Below, one piece after another: positions 1 to 9,997 of a stretch of DNA of 64,000 nt. Location of the stretch: the NCBI RefSeq assembly GCF_011045025.1, contig NZ_JAAKZX010000004.1, forward strand, positions 59,427 to 123,426. The letters are read 5' to 3'. Position 1 is the stretch's first letter. Each line of letters starts with the position of its first letter. The notes beneath the pieces were generated by a model. It ran no database searches. It was not told the DNA's origin and saw only the letters and a program-made list of their open reading frames with translations. Position numbers and translations under genes: made by a program. Source of the stretch: Streptomyces ureilyticus. GTDB taxonomy: Bacteria > Actinomycetota > Actinomycetes > Streptomycetales > Streptomycetaceae.

Positions 1-276
1 CTTGAGCAGCTTCTCCCGATGCTCGGCCCACAGCCCCTCGGGCAGATCGACGTGCGCCACCTGTCCCCGGGCATGCACCCCGGCATCGGTCCGCCCGGCC
101 ACGGTCAGCTCGTACGTCGTCTCCCGCGACCGCGTCACCGTACGCAGCGCGTCCTCGACCTCCCCCTGCACGGTCCGCCGTCCCCCGGCCTGCTTGGCCC
201 ACCCGGAGAACGCGCTCCCGTCATACGAAAGATCAAGCCGCACCCGTACGAACCCGGGCTCTACCTCGTCACTCAC
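1..276 (-). CDS. truA: tRNA pseudouridine synthase A, 3' part beyond window
   Basis: N-terminal 92 codons of TruA, which converts U38-U40 of the tRNA anticodon arm to pseudouridine in the cytoplasm. Visible on the minus strand are the family's [15 protein letters not shown] start region and the catalytic motif [15 protein letters not shown], whose Asp is the nucleophile. I chose the GTG at 276 because AAAGGA lies just upstream and the protein then begins at the usual distance from the LDLSYDG strand. It follows rplQ, as in other actinobacteria, but a hairpin lies between them. The gene runs off the left edge. Confidence 0.93.
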   Translation of the reverse strand, partial: MSDEVEPGFVRVRLDLSYDGSAFSGWAKQAGGRRTVQGEVEDALRTVTRSRETTYELTVAGRTDAGVHARGQVAHVDLPEGLWAEHREKLLK

Positions 277-303
277 ACCTGGTTCCTTTCAGGGACACGA
301 AAA

Positions 304-331
304 CGGGCCCGCCCCCTCAGGGGCGGACCCG
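304..331 (-). terminator. Intrinsic terminator after rplQ
   Basis: A 12-bp G+C stem (304-315 with 320-331, one G-U pair on the minus strand) with a four-base loop is followed on the minus strand by a short T run. It sits between rplQ and truA and probably ends the alpha-operon transcript, with some read-through into truA. Confidence 0.7.
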
Positions 332-350
332 CACGACGCGAGGTGAAACC

Positions 351-905
351 TCAGGCGTCCTTGGACTCGTCGCCCTCGGCAGCAGCCGGCTTCGCGTCCT
401 CGACGACCTCTTCGGCCTCGGCCTCAGCGGCCTCGTCCTTCTTGAGAACGTCTTCCTTCTGGAGGGTGTCCTCCTTCTTGAAGGCGTCCTCCTTGACGGC
501 ACGCTTGGTGGCCGCCTCGGCCTCACCGGTGGCCTCCTGGGCCACGGTCAGCGCCTCCACCAGCTCGATGACAGCCATGGGCGCGTTGTCGCCCCGACGG
601 TTACCGATCTTGGTGATACGGGTGTAGCCACCCGGACGGTTCTCGTACCGCGGGCCGATCTCGGTGAAGAGCGTGTGCACGATGCTCTTGTCCGTGATGA
701 CCTGGAGCACCTGGCGGCGGTTGTGAAGGTCGCCCTTCTTCGCCTTGGTGACCAGACGCTCGGCGTACGGCCGCAGACGGCGGGCCTTCGCCTCGGTGGT
801 CGTGATCCGGCCGTGCTCGAAAAGCGCCTTGGCAAGGTTCGCAAGAAGCAGCTTCTCGTGCGCGGCACTGCCGCCCAGACGGGCACCCTTGGCGGGCTTC
901 GGCAT
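351..905 (-). CDS. rplQ: 50S ribosomal protein L17
   Basis: L17 (bL17) of the large subunit, near the exit tunnel. Residues 1-120 match the family (start [20 protein letters not shown], then the conserved RPGGYTRI and [11 protein letters not shown] stretches). The remaining 65 residues are an acidic, Ala/Glu/Lys-rich tail with near-repeats ([19 protein letters not shown]), typical of Streptomyces L17 and absent from E. coli L17. It is the last ribosomal gene of the alpha block, 116 bases after rpoA. Confidence 0.97.
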   Translation of the reverse strand: MPKPAKGARLGGSAAHEKLLLANLAKALFEHGRITTTEAKARRLRPYAERLVTKAKKGDLHNRRQVLQVITDKSIVHTLFTEIGPRYENRPGGYTRITKIGNRRGDNAPMAVIELVEALTVAQEATGEAEAATKRAVKEDAFKKEDTLQKEDVLKKDEAAEAEAEEVVEDAKPAAAEGDESKDA

Positions 906-1021
906 GGTGTTTCTCCTAGGTGTCTGCCCCGGCCGTATCAGGTACCGAGGTCAGTATCCGAGCAGGCGGTCGCCTGTCGGAGATCCGGGGGCCTCTGCGA
1001 GACCCCCGGAAGTGGTACCGA

Positions 1022-2044
1022 TCAGTACTGCTCGGTCTCCACGAAACCCGCGTCCGCGTCGTCGTCGGCGCCAAAGGCGTCGGCGGCGGCAGTCGGGTCG
1101 AATCCGGGCGGGCTGTCCTTCAGAGCAAGGCCCATGCCGGCCAGCTTCGCCTTGACCTCGTCAATCGACTTCGCACCGAAGTTACGAATGTCGAGGAGGT
1201 CGGCCTCAGAACGCGCAACCAGCTCACCCACACTGTGGATGCCCTCACGCTTGAGGCAGTTGTACGACCGAACGGTGAGCTCCAGCTCCTCGATCGGCAG
1301 CGCAAGATCGGCGGCAAGCGCGGCGTCCGTCGGCGACGGACCCATGTCGATGCCCTCGGCGTCGATGTTCAGCTCGCGGGCGAGACCGAACAGCTCGACC
1401 AGCGTCTTACCGGCGGAAGCCATGGCGTCACGCGGACGCATGGCCTGCTTGGTCTCGACGTCGACGATCAGCTTGTCGAAGTCGGTGCGCTGCTCAACAC
1501 GCGTGGCCTCGACCTTGTACGTGACCTTGAGCACCGGCGAGTAGATCGAGTCGACCGGGATACGCCCGATCTCCTGACCGACCTGCTTGTTCTGCACGGC
1601 GGAGACGTAACCACGGCCACGCTCGACCGTGAGCTCCATCTCCAGCTTGCCCTTGCCGTTGAGCGTGGCAAGAACCAGATCCGGGTTGTGCACCTCGACA
1701 CCGGCCGGCGGCGCGATGTCGGCGGCGGTCACCAGACCCGGCCCCTGCTTGCGCAGGTACATCACCACAGGCTCGTCGTGCTCACTGCTCACGACCAGCT
1801 GCTTGATGTTGAGGATCAGGTCGGTGACGTCCTCCTTGACGCCCGGCACGGTGGTGAACTCGTGCAGGACACCGTCGATACGGATGCTCGTGACAGCAGC
1901 ACCGGGGATCGACGACAGGAGAGTCCGACGCAGGGAGTTGCCGAGGGTGTAGCCGAAGCCCGGCTCCAGCGGCTCGATCACGAACCGTGAGCGGAATTCG
2001 TCGACGACCTCTTCGGTCAACGAGGGACGCTGAGCGATCAGCAT
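1022..2044 (-). CDS. rpoA: RNA polymerase alpha subunit
   Basis: Alpha subunit of RNA polymerase, 340 aa, the normal Streptomyces length. The N-terminal domain (about 1-230) carries the dimerisation and beta/beta' docking region, with the conserved [28 protein letters not shown] block. The C-terminal domain (about 250-320) has the helix-hairpin-helix region with [19 protein letters not shown] used for UP-element and activator contacts. The start ATG at 2044 gives the canonical MLIAQRPSL. It follows rpsK across 124 bases holding a hairpin. Confidence 0.98.
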   Translation of the reverse strand: MLIAQRPSLTEEVVDEFRSRFVIEPLEPGFGYTLGNSLRRTLLSSIPGAAVTSIRIDGVLHEFTTVPGVKEDVTDLILNIKQLVVSSEHDEPVVMYLRKQGPGLVTAADIAPPAGVEVHNPDLVLATLNGKGKLEMELTVERGRGYVSAVQNKQVGQEIGRIPVDSIYSPVLKVTYKVEATRVEQRTDFDKLIVDVETKQAMRPRDAMASAGKTLVELFGLARELNIDAEGIDMGPSPTDAALAADLALPIEELELTVRSYNCLKREGIHSVGELVARSEADLLDIRNFGAKSIDEVKAKLAGMGLALKDSPPGFDPTAAADAFGADDDADAGFVETEQY

Positions 2045-2104
2045 GTTGCGTTCCTTCTGTCAGGGGCGCCCGCTATTTGACGCCCTGATGTGTAACAAGG
2101 GTAC

Positions 2105-2136
2105 GGGCGATACGACCCGAAGGAGCCGTACCGCCC
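2105..2136 (-). promoter_or_regulatory. Hairpin between rpsK and rpoA
   Basis: Ten-base-pair stem (2105-2114 with 2127-2136, one G-U pair on the minus strand) around a 12-base loop in the rpsK-rpoA spacer. There is no T run after it, so an mRNA processing or attenuation element is as likely as a terminator. Confidence 0.45.
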
Positions 2137-2168
2137 GAAATCCTCAAACCAAGCAGCCGTACGTCAAG

Positions 2169-2573
2169 TCAGACGCGACGGCGCTTCGGCGGACGGCAGC
2201 CGTTGTGCGGGGTGGGCGTGACGTCCTGGATGGAGCCGACCTCGAGCCCGGTCGCCTGAAGCGAACGGATGGCGGTCTCACGACCCGAACCCGGGCCCTT
2301 GACGAACACATCCACCTTGCGCATGCCGTGCTCCTGCGCGCGGCGGGCAGCCGACTCGGCGGCCATCTGCGCGGCGAAGGGGGTCGACTTGCGCGAGCCC
2401 TTGAAGCCGACGTGGCCGGCGGAGGCCCAGGAGATCACGTTGCCGGTCGGGTCGGTGATCGAAACGATGGTGTTGTTGAACGTGCTCTTGATGTGCGCGT
2501 GACCGTGAGCGACGTTCTTCTTTTCCTTGCGGCGCACCTTCTTGGCAGCGCCCTGACGACCCTTGGGGGGCAT
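2169..2573 (-). CDS. rpsK: 30S ribosomal protein S11
   Basis: S11 (uS11) of the small-subunit platform, where mRNA leaves the ribosome. The 134-aa product has the family signature [21 protein letters not shown] and the C-terminal [16 protein letters not shown] block. Length and start ([15 protein letters not shown]) are normal. It lies 69 bases after rpsM in the alpha block. Confidence 0.98.
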   Translation of the reverse strand: MPPKGRQGAAKKVRRKEKKNVAHGHAHIKSTFNNTIVSITDPTGNVISWASAGHVGFKGSRKSTPFAAQMAAESAARRAQEHGMRKVDVFVKGPGSGRETAIRSLQATGLEVGSIQDVTPTPHNGCRPPKRRRV

Positions 2574-2642
2574 CTATAACTCCTACGGGGAGGTGGTCGG
2601 TCCTACAGCGAAGACCGCTGATGAAGCGTTGTCCGCTGAGGA

Positions 2643-3023
2643 CTACTTCTTGCCCGGCTTCTTCTTACCGGCGATGGCGCGACGCGGACCCTTGCGGGTA
2701 CGGGCGTTGGTGCTGGTGCGCTGACCGTGGACGGGCAGGCCACGACGGTGACGCAGGCCCTGGTAGCAGCCGATCTCCACCTTGCGGCGGATGTCGGCCT
2801 GAACCTCACGACGGAGGTCGCCCTCGGTCTTGATGTTGTTGTCCACGTACTCGCGGATCTTGACCAGCTCCTCCTCGGAGAGGTCGCGAACGCGGGTGTT
2901 CGGGTTGACGCCGGTCTCGGCCAGCGTCTTCTGCGAGAGGGTCCGGCCAATGCCGAACACGTAGGTGAGGGCAACCTCCACGCGCTTTTCGCGCGGGATG
3001 TCAACACCGGAAACGCGTGCCAT
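2643..3023 (-). CDS. rpsM: 30S ribosomal protein S13
   Basis: S13 (uS13) of the small-subunit head, contacting the P-site tRNA and the inter-subunit bridge. 126 aa, starting [17 protein letters not shown]. It contains the helix-hairpin-helix [15 protein letters not shown] and the basic tail [22 protein letters not shown]. It heads the S13-S11-alpha-L17 run, 192 bases after rpmJ. Confidence 0.98.
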   Translation of the reverse strand: MARVSGVDIPREKRVEVALTYVFGIGRTLSQKTLAETGVNPNTRVRDLSEEELVKIREYVDNNIKTEGDLRREVQADIRRKVEIGCYQGLRHRRGLPVHGQRTSTNARTRKGPRRAIAGKKKPGKK

Positions 3024-3215
3024 TCAATGGCTCCAGTTGTCGTTCGGAGGTCTTCCGCAGAACCGGCTCTCAGCCGCCGTACCAGGTACGAACTGAGTCC
3101 CCGGCCTCCGACCGGGGGTATCGGATCCTCGCTGAACACGGGATCCGGGCCCTGCGTATGAACATGTACTGCTTGCGTCGCGCGAAGTCTGCGGATGCAG
3201 AAGGTTGGTCGTGCG

Positions 3216-3329
3216 TCAGCCCTGGCGCTGCTTGTGGCGCGGGTTTTCGCAGATGACCATGACCCGACCGTGACGGCGGATCACCCTGCACTTGTCGCAG
3301 ATCTTCTTGACGCTCGGCTTGACCTTCAT
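3216..3329 (-). CDS. rpmJ: 50S ribosomal protein L36, zinc-binding form
   Basis: A 37-codon gene read from the ATG at 3329 to TGA at 3216-3218. The product starts [14 protein letters not shown] and ends NPRHKQRQG. Cys11, Cys14, Cys27 and His32 form the zinc site, so this is the C+ paralogue. Streptomyces usually also has a zinc-free copy elsewhere, switched by Zur. It lies between infA and rpsM, its standard place. Confidence 0.97.
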   Translation of the reverse strand: MKVKPSVKKICDKCRVIRRHGRVMVICENPRHKQRQG

Positions 3330-3527
3330 TGGGTGAGGTTCTCCGGGTCAGTGCCACCGCACCAGGCGGAGGCGGGGCGCATCAAAAGATCTACTTGTAC
3401 CGTTGGAGTTCTCTTCCTGACACGTCAAGAAGACTCTCTCCTGGATCGCTCCGGGGAGTTTGACAGGACGAGCCTGTCCGACGACGACCCTCCCGGCCGC
3501 CGAGGCAAGTACAGGACTCGCCCAAGC

Positions 3528-3749
3528 TCACTTATACCGGTAGACGATCCGGCCACGTGTCAGGTCGTACGGAGACAGCTCCACCACGACCCGGTCGTCA
3601 GGGAGGATGCGGATGTAGTGCATACGCATCTTGCCGCTGATGTGTGCCAGGACCTGGTGGCCGTTCTGGAGCTCGACCTTGAACATGGCGTTCGGAAGAG
3701 ACTCGACGACAGTGCCCTCGATCTCGATGGCACCTTGCTTCTTGGCCAC
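3528..3749 (-). CDS. infA: Translation initiation factor IF-1
   Basis: IF-1, 73 aa, a single S1/OB-fold domain that binds the 30S A site during initiation. The sequence shows [20 protein letters not shown], then [21 protein letters not shown] RNA-binding residues and the RGRIVYRYK end. Start MAKKQGA at 3749. It is flanked by spacers of about 200 bases on both sides (3330-3527 and 3750-3932). The first of these held nothing I could recognise beyond gene ends and probable leader sequence. Confidence 0.98.
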   Translation of the reverse strand: MAKKQGAIEIEGTVVESLPNAMFKVELQNGHQVLAHISGKMRMHYIRILPDDRVVVELSPYDLTRGRIVYRYK

Positions 3750-3906
3750 GCTTCGCCCTTCGAATCGACTACCTTGATCGACTCCAACAACCGCATGCAG
3801 ACATGCGGGTACACAAGAGCCGACGAGTCAGTCTACGTCAGGGCCATCGGAAACACGAATTGAGAGCCTGCCCACGCAGGATGATCCTTAAGCGCCCCGT
3901 CAGAGG

Positions 3907-3926
3907 CGCGCCCCTCTAGGGGCGCG
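3907..3926 (-). terminator. Hairpin after map
   Basis: Perfect 8-bp G+C stem (3907-3914 with 3919-3926) and TCTA loop, six bases downstream of the map stop codon on the minus strand. Probable terminator or attenuator separating map from infA. Confidence 0.55.
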
Positions 3927-3932
3927 GGGCTG

Positions 3933-4769
3933 TCAGCCCAGCGGATCAGGCGCAGCCACAATCCCGTACTCGGCGAGCTTCGCCTTCCCCCCGTCCGGAG
4001 CCGTCAGCACGAGCGGGCCCGCCTCCGTCAGAGCAACCGAGTGCTCCCAGTGGGACGACCAGGTCCCATCAGTGGTGATGACCGTCCAGTCGTCCGAGAG
4101 AACCTCGGTCTTGGCCGTCCCCAAGGACACCATCGGCTCAATGGCAAGACAAAAGCCCGGCACCAACTTCGGCCCGCGCCCCCGCCGCCGCTCGACATAG
4201 TTCAAGAGATGCGGATCCATGTGCATCTCCGTACCGATGCCATGCCCGCCATAGTCTTCGATGATCCCGTACCGCCCACCACCGGGCTTGGGCTGCCGCC
4301 GGATATACGTCTCTATGGCCCGGGACACATCAACAAGCCGATGCCCCACCTTCATCGCGGCGATCCCCGCCCACATCGACTCCTCGGTCACCCGAGAAAG
4401 CTCAACGAGCTCGGGCGCATGCCCACTCCCCACAAACGCGGTGTAGGCGGCATCCCCATGCCACCCGTCCACAATCGCGCCGGCGTCGATGGAGATGATG
4501 TCGCCGTCCTTCAGAACGACGTCGTCACTGGGAATTCCATGAACGACGACCTCATTCGCGGAGGTGCAGATCGTCGCGGGAAACCCCCCGTACCCCAGAA
4601 AGTTCGACTTCGCCCCGTGCTCGTCCAGCACCTTGCGAGCAACCTCGTCAAGATCCTTGGTCGTGGCCCCGGGCACCGCCGCTTCACGCGTCGCCTTGTG
4701 AATGGCGGCAACGACAAGCCCCGCCTCACGCATCTTGGCGATCTGCTCGGGCGTCTTGATCTGCACCAT
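3933..4769 (-). CDS. map: Methionine aminopeptidase type I
   Basis: Dimetal hydrolase that removes the initiator Met from nascent proteins. 278 aa. Metal ligands are visible in IISIDAGAIVDGWHGDAAYT (two Asp), GGHGIGTEMH (His), AIEPMVS (Glu) and SVALTEAGPLVLT (Glu). No SH3-binding N-terminal extension is present, so it is the short type Ia form. It sits downstream of adk, but a 14-bp hairpin in the 121-base spacer suggests partial transcriptional independence. Confidence 0.96.
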   Translation of the reverse strand: MVQIKTPEQIAKMREAGLVVAAIHKATREAAVPGATTKDLDEVARKVLDEHGAKSNFLGYGGFPATICTSANEVVVHGIPSDDVVLKDGDIISIDAGAIVDGWHGDAAYTAFVGSGHAPELVELSRVTEESMWAGIAAMKVGHRLVDVSRAIETYIRRQPKPGGGRYGIIEDYGGHGIGTEMHMDPHLLNYVERRRGRGPKLVPGFCLAIEPMVSLGTAKTEVLSDDWTVITTDGTWSSHWEHSVALTEAGPLVLTAPDGGKAKLAEYGIVAAPDPLG

Positions 4770-4839
4770 GGGGGGCCTGCGCTCTCCGTCTTCTGTGCCA
4801 CAAACTGGGCGGCGTCACAAAGTTACGTACACAACAGTA

Positions 4840-4872
4840 CGGCCGCGGTGCCCGGAGGGGGCACCGCGGCCG
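4840..4872 (-). terminator. Terminator-like hairpin after adk
   Basis: Perfect 14-bp inverted repeat (4840-4853 with 4859-4872), loop of five bases, in the adk-map spacer. There is no long T run, which is common for Streptomyces terminators. It probably ends most secY-adk transcripts before map. Confidence 0.65.
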
Positions 4873-4890
4873 AACCAACAAGACATACGA

Positions 4891-5589
4891 CTACGCGCTC
4901 GCGTCGCCCTCAGAGCTCTCGCCGTCAGAACTCTCGTCGTCCTCACGCTTGAGCGCGTCCATCGCCCGCCGCGTGACCTCCTCCACCTTGCCGAGCGCCG
5001 AGATCGTCACGACCAGGCCCTGGGCCCGGTAGTAGTCGATGATCGGCTCGGTCTGCGTGTGGTAGACCTCCAGCCGGCGGCGGACGGTCTCCTCGGAGTC
5101 GTCGTCGCGCTGGTACAGCTCACCGCCGCAGGCGTCGCAGACGCCTTCCTTCTTCGCCGGGCTGTACACCACGTGGAAGACATGGCTCGAGTCCCTGCGG
5201 CAGATGCGGCGGCCGGCGATGCGCTTGACCACCTCGTCCTCGGGGACCTCCAGGTCCAGCACCGCGTCCAGCTCCACCGCGTCGGCCTTCAGCGCCTGGT
5301 CCAGCGCCTCGGCCTGCGAGACGTTGCGCGGAAAGCCGTCCAGCAGGAAGCCGTTCACAGCGTCGGGCTGCTCCATGCGGTCCCGCGCCATCCCGATGGT
5401 GACCTCGTCCGGCACCAGGTTGCCCGCGTCCATGTAGGACTTCGCGAGTTTCCCGAGTTCCGTCTGCCTGCTGATGTTGGCCCGGAACAAGTCGCCCGTT
5501 GAGATGTGCGGGATCGACAGGTTCTTAGCGAGGTACGCGGCCTGCGTTCCCTTGCCGGCACCAGGTGGCCCAACGAGGACGATTCGCAT
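4891..5589 (-). CDS. adk: Adenylate kinase
   Basis: Interconverts ATP, ADP and AMP. The P-loop GPPGAGKGTQ covers residues 7-16. DGFPRN and the lid follow. The lid is the long type and contains ICRRDSSHVFH and CDACG, a possible metal-binding lid. 232 aa, about 15 longer than usual because of an acidic Ser/Glu tail after residue 215. Its ATG overlaps the secY stop codon by one base (ATGA), so the two are translationally coupled, the widespread secY-adk pair. Confidence 0.97.
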   Translation of the reverse strand: MRIVLVGPPGAGKGTQAAYLAKNLSIPHISTGDLFRANISRQTELGKLAKSYMDAGNLVPDEVTIGMARDRMEQPDAVNGFLLDGFPRNVSQAEALDQALKADAVELDAVLDLEVPEDEVVKRIAGRRICRRDSSHVFHVVYSPAKKEGVCDACGGELYQRDDDSEETVRRRLEVYHTQTEPIIDYYRAQGLVVTISALGKVEEVTRRAMDALKREDDESSDGESSEGDASA

Positions 5590-6902
5590 CAGCGGAGGAA
5601 CCCTTCGTAATTGCGCTGCTGGAGCTGGCTCTCGATCTGCTTCACCGTCTCCAGCCCCACACCCACGATGATGAGGATGCTGGTGCCGCCGAACGGGAAG
5701 TTCTGGTTTGCCCCGAACCCGGCAAACGCCATCGTCGGTACGAGAGCAATCAGACCCAGGTACAGCGAACCCGGCCAGGTGATCCGGTTGAGCACGTATC
5801 CCAGGTACTCAGCGGTCGGTCGGCCAGCCCGGATGCCCGGGATGAAGCCACCATACTTCTTCATGTTGTCGGCGACTTCCTCGGGGTTGAACGAGATCGC
5901 CACGTAGAAGAAAGCAAAGAAGATGATCAGGAAGAAATAGAGGCCGAGGTGCGCCGGAGCGTCTACATCCGCGAGATTCTTCTCGATCCAGGTCTTCCAG
6001 CCGGAGGATCCACCGGCGAACTGAGCGATCAGCGCCGGGATGTAGAGGAGCGACGAGGCGAAGATCACAGGGATGATGCCCGCCTGGTTGACCTTCAGCG
6101 GGATGTACGTCGACGTGCCGCCGTAGGAGCGGCGGCCGATCATGCGCTTCGCGTACTGGACCGGGATACGGCGCTGGGCCTGCTCGACGAAGACCACGAG
6201 CCCGACCATCATGAAGCCGACGGCAACCACGATGCCGAACTCGATCCAGCCGCCCGCGAGGTTGCCCTGCGTCTTGATGGCCCACAGCGCGGACGGGAAG
6301 GTGGCGGCGATCGAGATGAACATCAGGATCGACATGCCGTTGCCGATGCCGCGGTCGGTGATGAGCTCACCGAGCCACATGACCATGGCCGTACCGGCGG
6401 TCATGGTGATGACCATCGTCATCGTCACGAAGACCGACTGGTCGGGCACGATCTGCGTGGCGACGGGGCAGCCCTGGAACAGCGCGCCCGTGCGGGCGGT
6501 GGCCACCAGACCGGTGCCTTGCAGGACGGCCAGTGCCACCGTGAGATAACGGGTGTACTGCGTGATCTTCGCCGTGCCGGACTGGCCCTCCTTCTTGAGG
6601 GCTTCCAGACGCGGGATCACCACGGTCAGCAGCTGCAGAATGATGCTCGCCGTGATGTACGGCATGATGCCGAGCGCGAAGACCGTGATCTGCAGCAGTG
6701 CGCCACCGCTGAACATGTTGACCAGGCCGAAGATGCCCTGGTTCGCGTTGGCGTTGTCGACACAGGTCTGGACGTTCCTGTAGTCCACGCCCGGGATCGG
6801 GATGTGCGTACCGATCCGGTAGATCACGATGATGCCGAGCGTGAAGAGCAGCTTCTTGCGCAGGTCGGGCGTCTTGAACGCCCGGGCGAACGCGGTGAGC
6901 AC
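5589..6902 (-). CDS. secY: Preprotein translocase subunit SecY
   Basis: Channel subunit of the Sec translocase. 437 aa with about ten hydrophobic segments. Family signatures seen are IPIPGVDY near the N terminus, GIMPYITASIILQLL, IPVIFASSLLY and YVLNRITWPGS. The partner SecE is encoded at 41565-41852. A 245-base spacer with a strong hairpin (7078-7113) separates it from rplO, consistent with a separate promoter, though I could not place one convincingly. Confidence 0.98.
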   Translation of the reverse strand: MLTAFARAFKTPDLRKKLLFTLGIIVIYRIGTHIPIPGVDYRNVQTCVDNANANQGIFGLVNMFSGGALLQITVFALGIMPYITASIILQLLTVVIPRLEALKKEGQSGTAKITQYTRYLTVALAVLQGTGLVATARTGALFQGCPVATQIVPDQSVFVTMTMVITMTAGTAMVMWLGELITDRGIGNGMSILMFISIAATFPSALWAIKTQGNLAGGWIEFGIVVAVGFMMVGLVVFVEQAQRRIPVQYAKRMIGRRSYGGTSTYIPLKVNQAGIIPVIFASSLLYIPALIAQFAGGSSGWKTWIEKNLADVDAPAHLGLYFFLIIFFAFFYVAISFNPEEVADNMKKYGGFIPGIRAGRPTAEYLGYVLNRITWPGSLYLGLIALVPTMAFAGFGANQNFPFGGTSILIIVGVGLETVKQIESQLQQRNYEGFLR

Positions 6903-7077
6903 GGTGCCTCCTGCGACCCCCGCGCAACTGCGTCAGAGGTGACGGTCTTGAGGTTCGACGAGTAACGGACAGCTAACTAACAGTCAGAAGCCGCCTGAAG
7001 TTCCCAGTGGGGAACACCAGGCGAAAAAGAGCAGTGCTGGCCACCATACCGGCGACACAGCTTTCCTTGGAACGACC

Positions 7078-7113
7078 GACCGGGGATGCCCCATTTGTGG
7101 GGCATCCCCGGTC
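7078..7113 (-). terminator. Hairpin between rplO and secY
   Basis: Perfect 15-bp stem (7078-7092 with 7099-7113) and six-base loop, 35 bases after the rplO stop on the minus strand. Likely terminator or attenuator that lowers secY-adk expression relative to the ribosomal genes. The rest of the 6903-7147 spacer shows no gene. Confidence 0.65.
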
Positions 7114-7147
7114 GGGTGCGCTCAAGTCATCGAGGCGTCCGTGAAGT

Positions 7148-7603
7148 TCAGACGAGCTCGGTGACGGTTCCGCCGGCGGCGGTGATCTTCTCCTTGGCGG
7201 AGCCGGAGGCGGCGTCAACCGTCACCTGCAGCGCCACGGAGATCTCGCCCTGGCCGAGGACCTTGACAAGGCTGTTCTTGCGAACGGCGCCCTTGGCGAC
7301 CAGATCGGCCACCGTGACCTCGCCACCCTCGGGGTAGAGGGAGGCCAGCTTGTCCAGGTTCACGACCTGGTACTCGGTCTTGAACGGGTTCCTGAAGCCC
7401 TTCAGCTTCGGGAGCCGCATGTGGAGGGGCATCTGCCCACCCTCGAAGCGCTCCGGAACCTGGTAGCGGGCCTTCGTGCCCTTGGTGCCACGACCGGCCG
7501 TCTTACCCTTCGACGCCTCACCACGACCGACACGGGTCTTGGCGGTCTTGGCGCCCGGGGCGGGACGGAGGTTGTGGATCTTGAGCGGGTTCTGCTCCGC
7601 CAT
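7148..7603 (-). CDS. rplO: 50S ribosomal protein L15
   Basis: L15 (uL15), a late-assembly large-subunit protein. 151 aa with the glycine-rich basic N terminus ([19 protein letters not shown]) that threads through 23S rRNA and a globular C terminus ending in [12 protein letters not shown]. The ATG at 7603 lies two bases before the stop of rpmD. Confidence 0.98.
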   Translation of the reverse strand: MAEQNPLKIHNLRPAPGAKTAKTRVGRGEASKGKTAGRGTKGTKARYQVPERFEGGQMPLHMRLPKLKGFRNPFKTEYQVVNLDKLASLYPEGGEVTVADLVAKGAVRKNSLVKVLGQGEISVALQVTVDAASGSAKEKITAAGGTVTELV

Positions 7604-7605
7604 GA

Positions 7606-7788
7606 TCAGTCGACCTCCTCGACCGTCACGAGGTGGCGGACGGTGTGCACCATGCCGCGGAACTCGGGGCGGTCCTCCTTGACGACCACGTCGTTGATCC
7701 TCTTCAGACCAAGCGAACGCAGCGTGTCACGGTGGTTCTGCTTGCTGCCGATGTACGACTTCGTCTGCGTGATCTTGAGCTGAGCCAT
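7606..7788 (-). CDS. rpmD: 50S ribosomal protein L30
   Basis: L30 (uL30), 60 aa, starting [14 protein letters not shown] and containing [14 protein letters not shown], the family core. The ATG at 7788 overlaps the final base of the rpsE TAA, so translation is coupled. A longer upstream reading in the same frame lies inside rpsE and is not needed. Confidence 0.98.
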   Translation of the reverse strand: MAQLKITQTKSYIGSKQNHRDTLRSLGLKRINDVVVKEDRPEFRGMVHTVRHLVTVEEVD

Positions 7789-8396
7789 TACGCAGCACCA
7801 GCCCCGGCACGCGCCCGCAGCAGAGCCGCGGGAGCGACGTCCTCGAGGGGCAGACCGCGGCGGGCCGCGATCTCCTCGGGACGCTGCAGACCCTTCAGGG
7901 CCGCCACAGTCGCGTGCACGATGTTGATCGCGTTCGACGAGCCGAGCGACTTCGACAGGATGTCGTGAACACCGGCGCACTCGAGCACGGCACGCACCGG
8001 GCCACCGGCGATAACGCCGGTACCGGGGGAAGCCGGCTTGAGCAGGACGACGCCCGCGGCCTTCTCGCCCGTGATCGGGTGCGGGATGGTGCCCTGGATA
8101 CGCGGGACCTTGAAGAAGTGCTTCTTGGCCTCCTCGACACCCTTGGCGATGGCGGCCGGCACCTCCTTGGCCTTGCCGTAACCGACACCGACGGTGCCAT
8201 CGCCATCGCCCACTACGACGAGCGCAGTGAAGCTGAAGCGACGACCACCCTTCACAACCTTGGCGACGCGGTTGATCGCGACGACGCGCTCAACGTACGC
8301 GGTCTTCTCGGCGGCAGACGCACCGCCGTCACGGCCCTTCCGGTCCCGCCGCTCGCCGCCACCGGCACCGCTTCCGCGGCGCTGGGGTCCAGCCAT
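7788..8396 (-). CDS. rpsE: 30S ribosomal protein S5
   Basis: S5 (uS5), involved in decoding accuracy and mRNA unwinding at the entry channel. 202 aa. After a Gly/Arg-rich N terminus comes the double-stranded RNA-binding fold ([23 protein letters not shown]...) and the second domain with [15 protein letters not shown]. The ram-region glycines are intact. Confidence 0.98.
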   Translation of the reverse strand: MAGPQRRGSGAGGGERRDRKGRDGGASAAEKTAYVERVVAINRVAKVVKGGRRFSFTALVVVGDGDGTVGVGYGKAKEVPAAIAKGVEEAKKHFFKVPRIQGTIPHPITGEKAAGVVLLKPASPGTGVIAGGPVRAVLECAGVHDILSKSLGSSNAINIVHATVAALKGLQRPEEIAARRGLPLEDVAPAALLRARAGAGAA

Positions 8397-8435
8397 TGGA
8401 TTTACCTCTCTCTGTTTCCGCTAGCTACGGCAGGC

Positions 8436-8819
8436 TCAGAACTTGAGCCCGGCTTCGCGGGCGGCGTCCGCCAGGGCGGCGATGCGCCCCGCGTACTGGT
8501 TGCCACCACGGTCGAACACGACGGCCTCGACGCCCGCGGCCTTGGCGCGCTCGGCGACCAGGGCGCCGACCTGCTTGGCCTGCGCGGACTTGTCGGACTC
8601 TCCGCCGCGGATCGAGGTGTCCAGGGTGGACGCCGACGCAAGGGTGTGCCCCTTGAGGTCGTCGATCACCTGGGCCACGATGTGGCGGTTCGAGCGCGTC
8701 ACGACCAGGCGGGGACGCTCAGCCGTACCCGAGACCTTCTTACGGATCCGGATGTGACGCCGCTTGATGGCAGCACGCTTGTAGGCGTCGCCCTTGGCGA
8801 TCTTCTGCCCGTATGCCAT
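8436..8819 (-). CDS. rplR: 50S ribosomal protein L18
   Basis: L18 (uL18), carries 5S rRNA into the central protuberance with L5. 127 aa. The [35 protein letters not shown] core and the end [27 protein letters not shown] are characteristic. It lies three bases after rplF. Confidence 0.98.
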   Translation of the reverse strand: MAYGQKIAKGDAYKRAAIKRRHIRIRKKVSGTAERPRLVVTRSNRHIVAQVIDDLKGHTLASASTLDTSIRGGESDKSAQAKQVGALVAERAKAAGVEAVVFDRGGNQYAGRIAALADAAREAGLKF

Positions 8820-8822
8820 GGC

Positions 8823-9362
8823 TTACTTACCCGCCTTTCCGACCTTGCGGCGGATGACTTCGCCCTCGTACTTGACGCCCTTGGCCTTGTACGGGTCGGG
8901 CTTGCGCAGCTTGCGGATGTTGGCCGCAACCTCGCCGACCTTCTGCTTGTCGATGCCCTCGACCGAGAACCGCGTCGGGTTCTCGACCTTGAAGGTGATG
9001 CCCTCGGGGGCCTCGACCAGGATCGGGTGGCTGTAGCCGAGCGAGAACTCCAGGTTGGAACCCTTGGCCAGGACTCGGTAACCGACACCGCTGATCTCGA
9101 GCTTCTTCACGTAACCCGTGGTCACGCCGGTGATCATGTTCGCCACCAGCGTGCGGGACAGGCCGTGCAGGGCCTTGTTCTGACGCTCGTCGTTCGGGCG
9201 GATGACATTGAGAATGCCGTCCTCGCCCTTAGCGATCTCGATCGGCGCCGCGACGGTGTGGGAGAGAGAGCCCTTGGGGCCCTTCACCTGGACCGTACGG
9301 CCATCGATGGTGACGTCCACGCCGGCGGGAACCGTGATGGGGAGCTTGCCAATGCGCGACAT
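8823..9362 (-). CDS. rplF: 50S ribosomal protein L6
   Basis: L6 (uL6), near the factor-binding site and sarcin-ricin loop. 179 aa, start [19 protein letters not shown]. Two repeated RNA-binding folds are visible. The second ends with the conserved [20 protein letters not shown] block. Confidence 0.98.
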   Translation of the reverse strand: MSRIGKLPITVPAGVDVTIDGRTVQVKGPKGSLSHTVAAPIEIAKGEDGILNVIRPNDERQNKALHGLSRTLVANMITGVTTGYVKKLEISGVGYRVLAKGSNLEFSLGYSHPILVEAPEGITFKVENPTRFSVEGIDKQKVGEVAANIRKLRKPDPYKAKGVKYEGEVIRRKVGKAGK

Positions 9363-9386
9363 AGCTGTTTCCTCCGTTCCCTTCCG

Positions 9387-9785
9387 CTACCAGACGTAGG
9401 CGAGGACTTCTCCGCCTACGCCCTTCTTGCCGGCCTGCTTGTCGGTGAGGAGCCCGTGGGACGTGGAGATGATCGCCACGCCCAGGCCGCCGAGCACCTT
9501 CGGCAGGTTGGTGGACTTCGCGTACACCCGGAGACCGGGCTTGGAGATCCGCTTGATGCCCGCGATGGAGCGCTCACGGTTCGGGCCGAACTTCAGCTCG
9601 AGAACGAGGTTCTTGCCGACCTCGGCGTCCTCGACCTTCCAGCCCGTGATGAAGCCCTCCTGCTGGAGGATCTCCGCGATGTGCGACTTGATCTTGCTGT
9701 GCGGCATAGCCACGGAGTCGTGGTACGCCGAGTTCGCGTTACGCAGACGCGTCAGCATGTCTGCGATCGGATCAGTCATGGTCAT
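9387..9785 (-). CDS. rpsH: 30S ribosomal protein S8
   Basis: S8 (uS8), binds the central domain of 16S rRNA and is the repressor of the spc operon in E. coli. 132 aa from the ATG at 9785 ([16 protein letters not shown]), ending GGEVLAYVW. The ATG at 9779 is an alternative two residues later. An in-frame extension further upstream has no family similarity. A 212-base spacer (9786-9997) separates it from rpsN. That spacer holds no recognised gene, only a short AT-rich hairpin just after rpsN. Confidence 0.97.
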   Translation of the reverse strand: MTMTDPIADMLTRLRNANSAYHDSVAMPHSKIKSHIAEILQQEGFITGWKVEDAEVGKNLVLELKFGPNRERSIAGIKRISKPGLRVYAKSTNLPKVLGGLGVAIISTSHGLLTDKQAGKKGVGGEVLAYVW

Positions 9786-9997
9786 GAATTGGCCTTCGGC
9801 CTCTCTCGCCGGGGTTTCCTGGTGCGCCATCCCTCTCCCCGATCCGAGACGGGACGGGTGCGGCGCGGTGGACCTACGGCGTAGTAAGTCGTACGGGCGT
9901 CCAGGCGCCCAACCCTCCAAGCCTAAGCCATGGAAGGGTGGGCACCTGACCGAGCCCTTTACTTACCGAGAGCCCTGACAATCCCCTATTTGGGGAA